A stretch of 42,090 bases of DNA from Chloroflexota bacterium (GTDB lineage: Bacteria > Chloroflexota > Dormibacteria > CF-121), in NCBI GenBank assembly GCA_005889535.1, contig VBHC01000135.1, forward strand, positions 1 to 42,090. The letters run 5' to 3'. This document shows positions 24,650-31,651 of this stretch, one piece after another. Positions within the stretch are counted from its first letter, which is position 1, and the number at the start of each line of letters is the position of its first letter. The position numbers and the translations under genes were made by a program. Under the pieces are notes generated by a model, which worked only from the letters and a program-made list of their open reading frames with translations, had not been told where the DNA came from and did not search any database.

Positions 24650-24790
24650 ATGTCTGAGAAGCTGACGCTGAGCGAGCTCTTCGCCCTCTTCGGGCGGACC
24701 ACTGACGACACGCGCTGGGTGGGTTCGGCGGATTCCGAGGAGTACCTGGCCGTGGTCACCTATCTCGTGCAGCGTTCGAGCGCCCGCTAG
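24650..24790 (+). CDS. Small protein of unknown family, tandem copy 2
   Basis: A 46-residue protein, MSEKLTLSELFALFGRTTDD, then TRWVGSADSEEYLAVVTYLV and QRSSAR, with high identity to copy 1 (24434-24583). The best match is over the last 39 residues, including the identical runs LFGR, DTRWV, SADS, EYLAVV and YLVQR. The upstream 66 bases contain GATACT and an AT-richer stretch (GTTAGGTTAAGTACAAACTA) that could be a promoter. No known family. A short hairpin follows the stop codon. Confidence 0.8.
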   Translation: MSEKLTLSELFALFGRTTDDTRWVGSADSEEYLAVVTYLVQRSSAR

Positions 24791-24805
24791 CCGTTACGAA
24801 ACGGC
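24790..24805 (+). terminator. Short hairpin after the second small paralogue
   Basis: GCCGTT and AACGGC form a 6-base-pair stem with loop ACGA, beginning at the last base of the stop codon. There is no T-run, so termination is only a possibility. Confidence 0.3.
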
Positions 24806-24897
24806 CACGATCGCGGTACGACCCGTCTGAAAGCAAGGCCTGAGCGCGTTATACGGCGCATACTCGGGCTACAACCGCGGTTGCCTGAGGAAGAAAG

Positions 24898-25089
24898 ATG
24901 ATCACACTGCTCGCTGCGCGCATCCGGATGCTCATAGGCTGGCGTGATAGCGAGAATGGCCAGGCCCTGATCGAGTACTCCCTCATCATGTGCTTGATCG
25001 TCATCGTCGTGCTGGTGACGCTGATCGTCCTTGGAAACCAGGTGCGGAACACCTACTGCAACATCCAGGGCGCCGTCGTCAGCGCCTAG
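24898..25089 (+). CDS. Flp/Fap-type pilin
   Basis: A 63-residue prepilin. A short basic leader ends before ENGQALIEYSLIMCLIVIVV, and the GQALIEY motif followed by a single hydrophobic helix is characteristic of Flp pilins of tight-adherence (Tad) systems. In typical Flp pilins cleavage follows a Gly and leaves a mature protein of about 50 residues; here the Gly in the NGQALIEY motif is a possible site. TGAGGAAG lies 4 bases before the ATG. It stands alone; the Tad assembly genes are not in this window. Its end overlaps the convergent acyltransferase gene by 11 bases. Confidence 0.85.
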   Translation: MITLLAARIRMLIGWRDSENGQALIEYSLIMCLIVIVVLVTLIVLGNQVRNTYCNIQGAVVSA

Positions 25090-25597
25090 TCCCGGATACC
25101 TCGAGCGCCGGGTTCCCCATCACGACCGCACCTGGAGCCACATCCGTGGTGACGAGCGATCCCCAGCGGATGACAGCTCGATCCCCAATGGCTACCCCCT
25201 TGAGGATGGTGGCTTTGCCCTGGATCCACGCCTGGCGACCGATGCGAATCGGCCCCCGGCTCGCGGATTCTCCAGGCTGGCGTCTTAACCGGCCGATCGC
25301 GTGAAAGTCCGTGTCCACGATCAGGCAGGGGCCGAGGATGGCGTCATCTCCGACCACGATCGTGCTGGCGGACATCAGCCCGGCGCCGTCGATTTCGACC
25401 CGGTCACCGATCTCGATTCGGGCCTGCGGGCCAAAAGTGAGCAAAGCGGTCCGCCCCGACGCATTGCTGACGGAAACATCGCGCCCGATGATGACCCGGC
25501 CTCTGCCGCGGATTCGCAGCCGCAGTGGTCCGCGGAACCCTGGTCCAAATCGATGGCGCGGATAGCGAAGGCGCAAATACAGGCTGCTGAGGCTCAC
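25079..25597 (-). CDS. Left-handed beta-helix (hexapeptide) acyltransferase
   Basis: A 172-residue protein beginning at GTG 25597. It contains hexapeptide repeats such as VIIGRDVSV, RIEIGDRVEI, TIVVGDDAIL and RIGRQAWIQGKATILKGVAI, building a left-handed beta-helix. DTDFHAIGRLRRQPGESASR carries the likely catalytic His, and AVVMGNPALEV matches the NodL/WcaF/maltose O-acetyltransferase ending. It probably acetylates a sugar or surface glycan using acetyl-CoA; the acceptor is unknown. It lies next to tRNA-Leu, which is on the same strand upstream. Confidence 0.82.
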   Translation of the reverse strand: MSLSSLYLRLRYPRHRFGPGFRGPLRLRIRGRGRVIIGRDVSVSNASGRTALLTFGPQARIEIGDRVEIDGAGLMSASTIVVGDDAILGPCLIVDTDFHAIGRLRRQPGESASRGPIRIGRQAWIQGKATILKGVAIGDRAVIRWGSLVTTDVAPGAVVMGNPALEVSGTRR

Positions 25598-25611
25598 GCT
25601 GATAGAGGCTC

Positions 25612-25695
25612 TGCCCGGGAAGGGATTTGAACCCTTACAAGCTTGCGCTCACAGCCCCCTCAAAGCTGCGTGTCTACCAGTTTCACCACCCGGGC
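25612..25695 (-). tRNA. tRNA-Leu, anticodon GAG
   Basis: The minus strand folds as a class II tRNA of 84 bases. The acceptor stem GCCCGGG pairs with CCCGGGC, with discriminator A and no encoded CCA. The D arm contains GTGAAACTGGTAGACAC, the anticodon loop is TTGAGGG (anticodon GAG, reading CUC/CUU Leu), the long variable arm TGAGCGCAAGCTTG forms a stem, and the T arm has GGGTTCAAATCCC. The long variable arm and GAG anticodon together identify leucine. Confidence 0.95.
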
Positions 25696-25717
25696 GAGGG
25701 CGAAGGAGATTTTACCG

Positions 25718-25779
25718 CCTCCCTCCCCCGCTCGCTACCAATTCCCTCCCCCGCCTGCGGGGAGGTCAGGGTGGGGGCC
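25718..25779. repeat. GC-rich dispersed repeat, copy 2 with an extra left half
   Basis: CCTCCCC (25745-25751) and GGGGAGG (25759-25765) flank a 7-base loop, followed by TCAGGGTGGGGG exactly as in the copy at 20441-20478. A second left arm, CCTCCCTCCCCCGCTCGCT (25718-25736), lies just upstream, as if two elements were partly joined. It lies between tRNA-Leu and an orphan terminator. Confidence 0.65.
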
Positions 25780-25857
25780 TGTGCCGTTCAGCCCCCTCGA
25801 TTGGTCCGTGCGACCGATTCGCACCCTCCAGCAGGGGTTCTAGGCTTGCCGCATAGG

Positions 25858-25890
25858 GGCGCGAGGGGCACCGCTCGCGCCTCTTTTTTC
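25858..25890 (+). terminator. Rho-independent terminator on the plus strand
   Basis: GGCGCGAG (25858-25865) and CTCGCGCC (25874-25881) form an 8-base-pair stem with an 8-base loop, followed by TCTTTTTTC. This is the clearest intrinsic terminator in the window. No plus-strand protein gene ends upstream of it; the region 25780-25857 carries no convincing ORF, so it may end an unannotated small RNA. Confidence 0.75.
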
Positions 25891-26022
25891 TCTCAGGCAC
25901 GACCATGTAACGACGGCCGTAATCCGCCGTCTCTAAGGTGGGGATCGTCACCCGGTGTGCGCCTGCTGGTGTGACCCTGACGCGACAAGAGTCATCACAT
26001 CGTAAAGAGGAATCGTAAGGAA

Positions 26023-26889
26023 ATGCATGACGAGGGCCATATATCATTGCCGGCTCTCCAGTCGGACCTGAGCCAGCAGCAGCAGGTCCAAATCCATGGT
26101 GGCCGGTCCGCAGCGCGGCGCGCGAAGGCGGCCGGAAGAGAGGGGTTAAACATCGTCAACCGGTACCGGATTCTGATCGTCGACGACGATGCCATGGCGC
26201 GCGAGATCCTCAAGCGCATCCTGGAGCACGCCGGCTATGAAGTGATGACGGCGGGCAGCGGGCCCGAGGCGCTGCGCAAACTCCACGAGGGCATTCCGCA
26301 CCTGGTGGTCGTCGACCTCATGATGCCCGAGATGGATGGCTTCGAGCTCTGCCGCCGGATCAAGAGCCATCTCGACGTCCCGATCGTGATCCTCAGCGCC
26401 GTCGCCGCGGTGGAGAGCAAGGTCGAAGGCCTTCAGATGTACGCCGAGGATTACATCGTCAAGCCCTTTGAGAAGGAAGAGCTGGTCGCCCGCGTGCAGC
26501 GCGTGCTGCGCCGCTACGGCGAGTCCGCCGGCGTCGAGCAGCCGGAGGTCGTCATCGACCAGGATCTCCAGATCAACTTCGTGCAGCACTGGGCTCGGGT
26601 CAAAGGCCAGCAGGTCACGCTCACGCCGACCGAATCCAAACTGCTCTTCCTTTTGGTTCGCAACGCGGGCCGGGTCGTCACCAACGAGACCCTGCTCGCC
26701 AAGGCCTGGGCGGGCGACGAAGAGGCGTACGAGGAAGGCCTGCGGGTCCACATCTCGCGGCTGCGCAGCAAGATCGAACCCAATCCGAGCAAGCCGGTCT
26801 ACATCCAGACCAAGCGCGGGGTCGGCTATCGCTTCGGCGCCAAGGTCAACTATCCGGCCGGCCAAGAGCCGATGGCCCTCGCGGGATGA
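26023..26889 (+). CDS. OmpR/PhoB-type response regulator
   Basis: A receiver domain (YRILIVDDDAMAREILKRIL, phospho-acceptor Asp in LVVVDLMMPEMDGFELCRRI, Lys in IVKPFEKEELVARVQRVLRR) is joined to a winged-helix DNA-binding domain (TLTPTESKLLFLLVRNAGRV, then LRVHISRLRSKIEPNPSKPV and TKRGVGYRF). From ATG 26023 there is a 43-residue Gln- and Arg-rich extension without obvious domain. GAGAGGGG lies 6 bases before an ATC at 26152, just before the receiver, and starting there would give 245 residues, the usual size. It is the only DNA-binding response regulator in the window and a possible output for the phosphorelay at 29372-39317, though not adjacent to it. Confidence 0.93.
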   Translation: MHDEGHISLPALQSDLSQQQQVQIHGGRSAARRAKAAGREGLNIVNRYRILIVDDDAMAREILKRILEHAGYEVMTAGSGPEALRKLHEGIPHLVVVDLMMPEMDGFELCRRIKSHLDVPIVILSAVAAVESKVEGLQMYAEDYIVKPFEKEELVARVQRVLRRYGESAGVEQPEVVIDQDLQINFVQHWARVKGQQVTLTPTESKLLFLLVRNAGRVVTNETLLAKAWAGDEEAYEEGLRVHISRLRSKIEPNPSKPVYIQTKRGVGYRFGAKVNYPAGQEPMALAG

Positions 26890-26954
26890 CAAAGCGCACG
26901 CTAGCAGTCGGCCTGCTCGTCTTCGTCCTCTCCTTCCCGCTCTGGCTGCACTGA
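26886..26954 (+). CDS. Possible 22-residue membrane peptide
   Basis: A short frame overlaps the response-regulator stop as ATGA and encodes MTKRTLAVGLLVFVLSFPLW plus LH. A basic start followed by a hydrophobic stretch resembles tiny membrane peptides that tune sensor kinases. Only the coupling overlap and hydrophobicity support it; chance is possible. Confidence 0.35.
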   Translation: MTKRTLAVGLLVFVLSFPLWLH

Positions 26955-26977
26955 TCGGCCCAACGTTATTGCGCGAT

Positions 26978-26983
26978 TAGACT
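26978..26983 (+). promoter_or_regulatory. -10 box TAGACT of a leaderless gene
   Basis: TAGACT is followed by 6 bases (CCTCCC) and then the GTG at 26990. The spacing is identical to that at 8507 and 39477. No Shine-Dalgarno is present. Confidence 0.55.
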
Positions 26984-26989
26984 CCTCCC

Positions 26990-27586
26990 GTGACCCATGC
27001 AGTGGGCCTGGGCCTTACCGTCTTCACGGTCATCTTTCTGCTCGAGCTTCCCGACAAGACGGCGCTGGCAGCGCTGGTGCTGGCGACCCGTCACCGCCCC
27101 CTGCCGATCTTTTTGGGGGCTGCGGCCGCCTTCGTGATCCAGAGTGCCGTCGCCGTGGCGGCAGGCTCATTGCTCAGCCTGCTGCCCCGAGAACCGATCC
27201 GGATCGGGGCCGGGATCCTGTTTCTCGTGATGGCCACGCTCCTGGTTCGGCAAAATCTTCTGAAGCGGCCGGAATCGGATGACCCGGGCGCACTCGAGCG
27301 GGAGGAGCGCCGCCATCGACAGCCGTTTGTGACTGCCTTTACTGTCGTCTTCGTCGCCGAGTGGGGAGACCTCACCCAGCTGGCCACGGCGGCTTTGCAG
27401 GCGCGTTATCAGCAGACCGTCGTTATCTTCGTCTCCGCCACGCTCGCCCTGTGGACCGTGTCGGCGATCGCGGTCGCGCTGGGAAACCGGCTTGGTGCAT
27501 GGATCCCCCAACGGCCGCTGCAGTTCGCCGCCGCTGGTGTCATGGTCCTGGTCGCGATCGCACTGATCAGTGGGTTGCTCGGCTGA
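26990..27586 (+). CDS. GDT1/TMEM165-type (UPF0016) cation transporter
   Basis: A 198-residue membrane protein with about six hydrophobic segments in two homologous halves. Each half carries the family motif: ELPDKTALAALVLATR in the first (E-x-x-D-K-T, with Pro replacing the usual Gly) and EWGDLTQLATAALQAR in the second (E-x-G-D-x-T-Q). In this family the acidic motifs form the Ca/Mn transport site, suggesting Mn or Ca export in exchange for protons. The central loop (LKRPESDDPGALEREERRHR) is charged and cytoplasmic. Starts at GTG 26990, probably leaderless. Confidence 0.88.
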   Translation: MTHAVGLGLTVFTVIFLLELPDKTALAALVLATRHRPLPIFLGAAAAFVIQSAVAVAAGSLLSLLPREPIRIGAGILFLVMATLLVRQNLLKRPESDDPGALEREERRHRQPFVTAFTVVFVAEWGDLTQLATAALQARYQQTVVIFVSATLALWTVSAIAVALGNRLGAWIPQRPLQFAAAGVMVLVAIALISGLLG

Positions 27587-27774
27587 CCCCAACCGGACAA
27601 GTACAGACGCTTAACGGACGCTCGGCGCGTCGCCACCGTTCGATTGCTCGACCCGATGCCTATGGGAGCAAGATTCCCCGGGGATGACTCGCCATTCGCA
27701 CTACCGTAGCTGCGTATGGCGTTGACCGCGGAGTGCTGGTACCTCTCTTGGCACCTGGCCGAAATCAGAGTCGT

Positions 27775-29130
27775 CTAGGCCGCTGACAAATCGTCGAGGG
27801 CCGTCTCATGGAGTCGCGCTGGCGCCAAGTCGCCAGATTGGAGCGGAATGCCAGCGAGGGGAAGAACGCAGCATGCAAGTGCGACCAGCGTGGCGACATA
27901 GTTGTGGGCGAAGAAACGCGCGAGGAAGGCGAAGGCGAAAAAGGCTGACGTGTAAAAACCAATAAAGCGACCGAGGGTCGGCCGGATTGGCAGTGCGCGT
28001 AAAGCGATCCAGAATAGTGGCACCAGAGCAGCCAATTGCAAGACTCCAAAGGGAAAGTAGTCGATGGGACGGAAAATGCCGAGAGCGACGAGGAGCGCAC
28101 TCAGACCGAAGCCCGATATGGGATAGGCGTCCGAGATGCCGCCATTGGTGAAGAGAACCACGTCACGCCAGAAGGCTCCTGGATTCCAGACAAGAAAGGG
28201 AACGATGCTCAGGGCGCAGGGAGCCGCAATCGTGACGAGGCAAAGAATGGCCTGACGGCGTGGGAAGATCGCGGACTGTTTCCACTGACGATACAAGATG
28301 ATCAAGGCAAGCGGGATGGCGAGTGCGCCGAACGGTTTAAGCGCTGCGCTGAGGCCGAATGCCAGGCACGCCAGCACCTTTTGGCGCCGAGCGAGTAGCG
28401 CGAGGCCGGCGAAGACTGCGACGAGGTACGTGATGTCGTCGTGGCCTGTGACGCCGATCGTGGCCAGCGCCGGATTTAGCATCAGTCCGCAGATCACCAT
28501 AAACCGCGCCTGGTACGTCGCAGGCAGCCAGCTGATCGCGGCGATGCCGACAACGATGAAACATATCAAGACCATTCGATAGTCGAACGGGATGCCGGCC
28601 GCGGCCGTCAGCAGGCGAATCGGAACACCGACTAGGACCGTTAGCGGTAGGTGATTGAAATGACGGGTCTCGAGGCCGCCAAAAACGTACGAGTACCCGT
28701 CGACCTGGGTACCCTGCCAGCTGATGCCGTAGATCTGCTGACCGTGAAGAAGGCGGTCTATCGCCACCTCGTCCTTCGCGAGTCCGTCATACTCGAAAGT
28801 CAGCCCCAGATGCGCGCGCGTGATGATCGCCCCCACCATGGGACCGATCGTCATGATGCCAGTCAGGACGAGCAGCAGCCAGTACTTCTGTCTCCAGCAG
28901 CCATCAAGCCGCTGCCAGACCAGCAGGACGACGAAGCAAATGGTGGCGCTGGCGGGCACCCAAACGCCAAAGTGAAGCCGCTGCGACCAGAGCCACGCGA
29001 GTTGTCCACCGCCGAAGAGCAGCAGATAGGCCGCCGGTGTCGTGATACGTTCTAGAGCGAGTTGCGAGTTTCGGAGAAATTCCCGAAACCGTCCCGCGAT
29101 CGATGTCGTTTCTACCGCACTCGGGCGCAT
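27775..29130 (-). CDS. Polytopic membrane protein, probable GT-C glycosyltransferase
   Basis: A protein of about 451 residues from ATG 29130, with around ten hydrophobic segments. An early external loop has FEYDGLAKDEVAIDRLLHGQ, containing the acidic D/E residues that act in GT-C transferases, followed by VDGYSYVFGGLETRHFNHLP. Middle helices include GHDDITYLVAVFAGLALLAR and LAFGLSAALKPFGALAIPLA; the ALKPFG motif resembles the KPQ motif of mannosyltransferases. It probably transfers a sugar from a polyprenyl-phosphate carrier outside the membrane. The frame upstream to 29352 is arginine-rich and unlikely to be coding. The sequence looks less GC-rich by eye than its neighbours. Confidence 0.7.
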   Translation of the reverse strand: MRPSAVETTSIAGRFREFLRNSQLALERITTPAAYLLLFGGGQLAWLWSQRLHFGVWVPASATICFVVLLVWQRLDGCWRQKYWLLLVLTGIMTIGPMVGAIITRAHLGLTFEYDGLAKDEVAIDRLLHGQQIYGISWQGTQVDGYSYVFGGLETRHFNHLPLTVLVGVPIRLLTAAAGIPFDYRMVLICFIVVGIAAISWLPATYQARFMVICGLMLNPALATIGVTGHDDITYLVAVFAGLALLARRQKVLACLAFGLSAALKPFGALAIPLALIILYRQWKQSAIFPRRQAILCLVTIAAPCALSIVPFLVWNPGAFWRDVVLFTNGGISDAYPISGFGLSALLVALGIFRPIDYFPFGVLQLAALVPLFWIALRALPIRPTLGRFIGFYTSAFFAFAFLARFFAHNYVATLVALACCVLPLAGIPLQSGDLAPARLHETALDDLSAA

Positions 29131-29371
29131 GCCGGGGATGTAACGAACACAGCGTCGAGCACCTTCGTGCTGGTTCTGTCGGGAGACAGGCCTGTCGCTA
29201 CCGAGCTCTACGTCAGATCGAGCCCTGAGCACGCTGACTTCTTCTGCGGTTGTGCGAGGCGGGGCCGAGTGGGCGTTCGTGGAAGGTATGCGACGGAGTG
29301 GTGGATCTCTGGCCGATGCGGTTTGCCCTAGGCTTCGGGAGCGGCGAGCCACGTCCAGAGCTACTCGAATC

Positions 29372-31636
29372 TTAGGCGGCGCTGGTCAGGTCGATGGCCT
29401 CGGGCAGCGCGCGCTGCGGGATGGTGAAGGTGAAGGTACTCCCATGTCCGGGCGCGCTCTTGACCCAGATTCGACCCCCGTGCATCTCCACCAGTCGCTG
29501 CGAGATGGCCAGCCCGAGCCCGGTTCCCTGGTATTTGCCGCTGATGCCGCTGTTGCCCTGCTGAAAGCTTTCGAAGATCCGCTCCACGTCATCCGCCGGG
29601 ACGCCGATGCCAGTATCGCGCACGCTGATCAGCAGCTCGGCGCCCTGACGCTCCGCCGTCACCCGCACGCTGCCGGACTCGGTGAATTTGATCGCGTTGC
29701 CCAGTAGGTTCAACAACACCTGCTTGAGTTTCGGACCGTCGGCGAAGACGCGCCCGACCTCAGGAGAGACGGAGGTACTGAGCTCCAGCTTCTTCGTCTT
29801 GGCCAGCGAGCTGACACTTTCGACACACTCGGAAATCAACGGCTCGACCTCGACCTCGCCGCGGTGCAGCTGCGCCTTGCCCGCCTCGAGCTTCGAGATG
29901 TCAAGCAGGTCATTGATCAGCGCCAGCAGGTGCTGTCCGTTCTGGGCAATGATGTCCACGTCCTGACGCTGGTCACGGGTCAAAACCCCGCCGTCACCTT
30001 CAAGCAGCAGTTGCGAGAAGCCGAGGATCGAGTTCAGCGGCGTTCGCAGCTCGTGGCTCATGTTGGCGAGGAACTCGCCCTTGTGCTGGTTCGCGCGTTG
30101 CAGCTCACTGTTTACGGCCCCCAATCGCGCCGTCTGCTCGGTCGCCAGGTGGAAGAGGTGGGCCTCCTGAATGGCGGTCGCTGCATGCTGCGCAAACAGG
30201 GTGAGCAGCTCGATCGTGTTGCGATCCAGCGGCCGGCGATGATATACGGCCAGCACGCCGAGGAGCTGGTCCCCCACCACCATGGGAAAGCCAGCGAAGG
30301 CCTGGATGCCCTCCTCGGACATCCACGGGCTCAGCCCCACCTGCCGGTGATTCGCAGGGTCGTTCGTCACGATGGGCACCCGAAGCTCCGCCACCTGACC
30401 GATCTCGCTCATGCCACGCTCGACGCGGCCGGGCACCGGCGGTGAATTCTTGGTGATGTGGTGGCTGGCGCGCCGCCAGAGGGCGCCATCGCTCGGCTCG
30501 AGCAGCCACACTTGGGCCGCGGCGAAGCCCAGGTTGCCCGTCAGCGCGGTGGCGACGATATCCAGCAGCTCGGGCTCGAAAAGCTTCTGGTTCATCTGGT
30601 CGATGGATTGGTTGAGCAGCTCCAGCCGGCGGGCGCGCTTCTCGGTCTCGTCGAACAGGTGGACGTTTCGCAGCGCGACGGCCAGCTGCTGGGCGAGCAC
30701 TTCCAGCGCTTCTTCTTCCCATCGGGTGAGGCGGCGCTGATCATCGCCGGTCTGGAGATGGAGCACTCCGAAGACCTTGCCCTCGAGGACCACGGGCGTT
30801 CCGAAGACTCGCGCGTAACGGTCCACGTTGAGCGGAGCGAGGTCGAACAGTGGCGGCTCGGTGAGCATGACGAGGCGCCGCTCCCGCACCACCCGGCCGA
30901 CGATGCCGTCGCCCGCGGAGACAGGAGTGCCTTCCACCGCCTCCGGTAGGTGGACCGCGGCGCGCATGGTAAAGACGCCGCGATCCTCGTCGAGCAGAAC
31001 CACGGCGCCCGAATCCATCTGCAGCAGCTCCATGCCGCAGCGGATCACGGTGTTGAGCATGCGGGGGACGTCGAGCTGCCCGACCAGCTCGCCCAGGACT
31101 TTACGGAGCTGCTCCGTCTGGTCCAGGCGGCGGCGGGTGCCACCGATCTCGCGATTCATGGCGCGCACGGCCGCGCCGAGGCCGGTGATTACCGCGACCG
31201 TCGGGATCGCTCGAAGGATCGAATCGCGCACCGAGATGGCCAGGCCCAGGTCGCTGGTCTGGAACAGGATGATGCCGCTGGTGAAGAACAGGCTGGTGCC
31301 AATCCCGCCCCAAAGGTCGAAGCGGAAGACGGCCTCCGCGGCGACCAGGGCGAAGAGCAAGTACGGCACGCTCGACGACGGGGTCGCAAAGAGCAGGATC
31401 CAGCCGCTGACGACCAGGTGGTCGAGGATGAGCAAGAGCACCGCCATTGGCCGCGTGAAACGCGGGACCCCCCTCTTCCGGATGGCCAGCGCCACCACCC
31501 CGTTGTAGGCGGCCATCAAGCCCGCCAGGACGATGGTGACCGGCACCGAGGCTGAGGGCAGCCAGAGCAGCAAGCCAAAAGGAATGACCAGTGCGGCGAA
31601 GCGGAGCCGGACGAACTGGCGGTCGAGGGCCGTCAC
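29372..31636 (-). CDS. Membrane histidine kinase with two GAF domains
   Basis: A 754-residue kinase. The first 160 residues hold about six membrane helices. GAF domain 1 spans about 185-325 and GAF domain 2 about 350-495; each binds an unknown small ligand or senses redox. HisKA follows with His528 in FLANMSHELRTPLNSILGF. The ATPase domain contains DTGIGVPADDVERIFESFQQ and GTGLGLAISQRLVEMHGGRI. There is no receiver of its own. It is the last gene of the phosphorelay operon, starting at GTG 31636, 15 bases after the coiled-coil receiver gene, and is the second membrane kinase of the operon. Confidence 0.93.
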   Translation of the reverse strand: MTALDRQFVRLRFAALVIPFGLLLWLPSASVPVTIVLAGLMAAYNGVVALAIRKRGVPRFTRPMAVLLLILDHLVVSGWILLFATPSSSVPYLLFALVAAEAVFRFDLWGGIGTSLFFTSGIILFQTSDLGLAISVRDSILRAIPTVAVITGLGAAVRAMNREIGGTRRRLDQTEQLRKVLGELVGQLDVPRMLNTVIRCGMELLQMDSGAVVLLDEDRGVFTMRAAVHLPEAVEGTPVSAGDGIVGRVVRERRLVMLTEPPLFDLAPLNVDRYARVFGTPVVLEGKVFGVLHLQTGDDQRRLTRWEEEALEVLAQQLAVALRNVHLFDETEKRARRLELLNQSIDQMNQKLFEPELLDIVATALTGNLGFAAAQVWLLEPSDGALWRRASHHITKNSPPVPGRVERGMSEIGQVAELRVPIVTNDPANHRQVGLSPWMSEEGIQAFAGFPMVVGDQLLGVLAVYHRRPLDRNTIELLTLFAQHAATAIQEAHLFHLATEQTARLGAVNSELQRANQHKGEFLANMSHELRTPLNSILGFSQLLLEGDGGVLTRDQRQDVDIIAQNGQHLLALINDLLDISKLEAGKAQLHRGEVEVEPLISECVESVSSLAKTKKLELSTSVSPEVGRVFADGPKLKQVLLNLLGNAIKFTESGSVRVTAERQGAELLISVRDTGIGVPADDVERIFESFQQGNSGISGKYQGTGLGLAISQRLVEMHGGRIWVKSAPGHGSTFTFTIPQRALPEAIDLTSAA

Positions 31637-31651
31637 CCGCGCCCTCGTTCC

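Noticed and set aside
27672-27685. Palindrome ATTCCCCGGGGAT between the GDT1-type gene and the GT-C-like gene
   Set aside because: Short GC palindrome with no T-run and no adjacent promoter; chance is likely in this base composition.
29131-29352. 74-residue N-terminal extension of the GT-C-like protein
   Set aside because: Arg- and Ser-rich sequence without hydrophobic segments; ATG 29130 directly precedes the expected N-terminal region.
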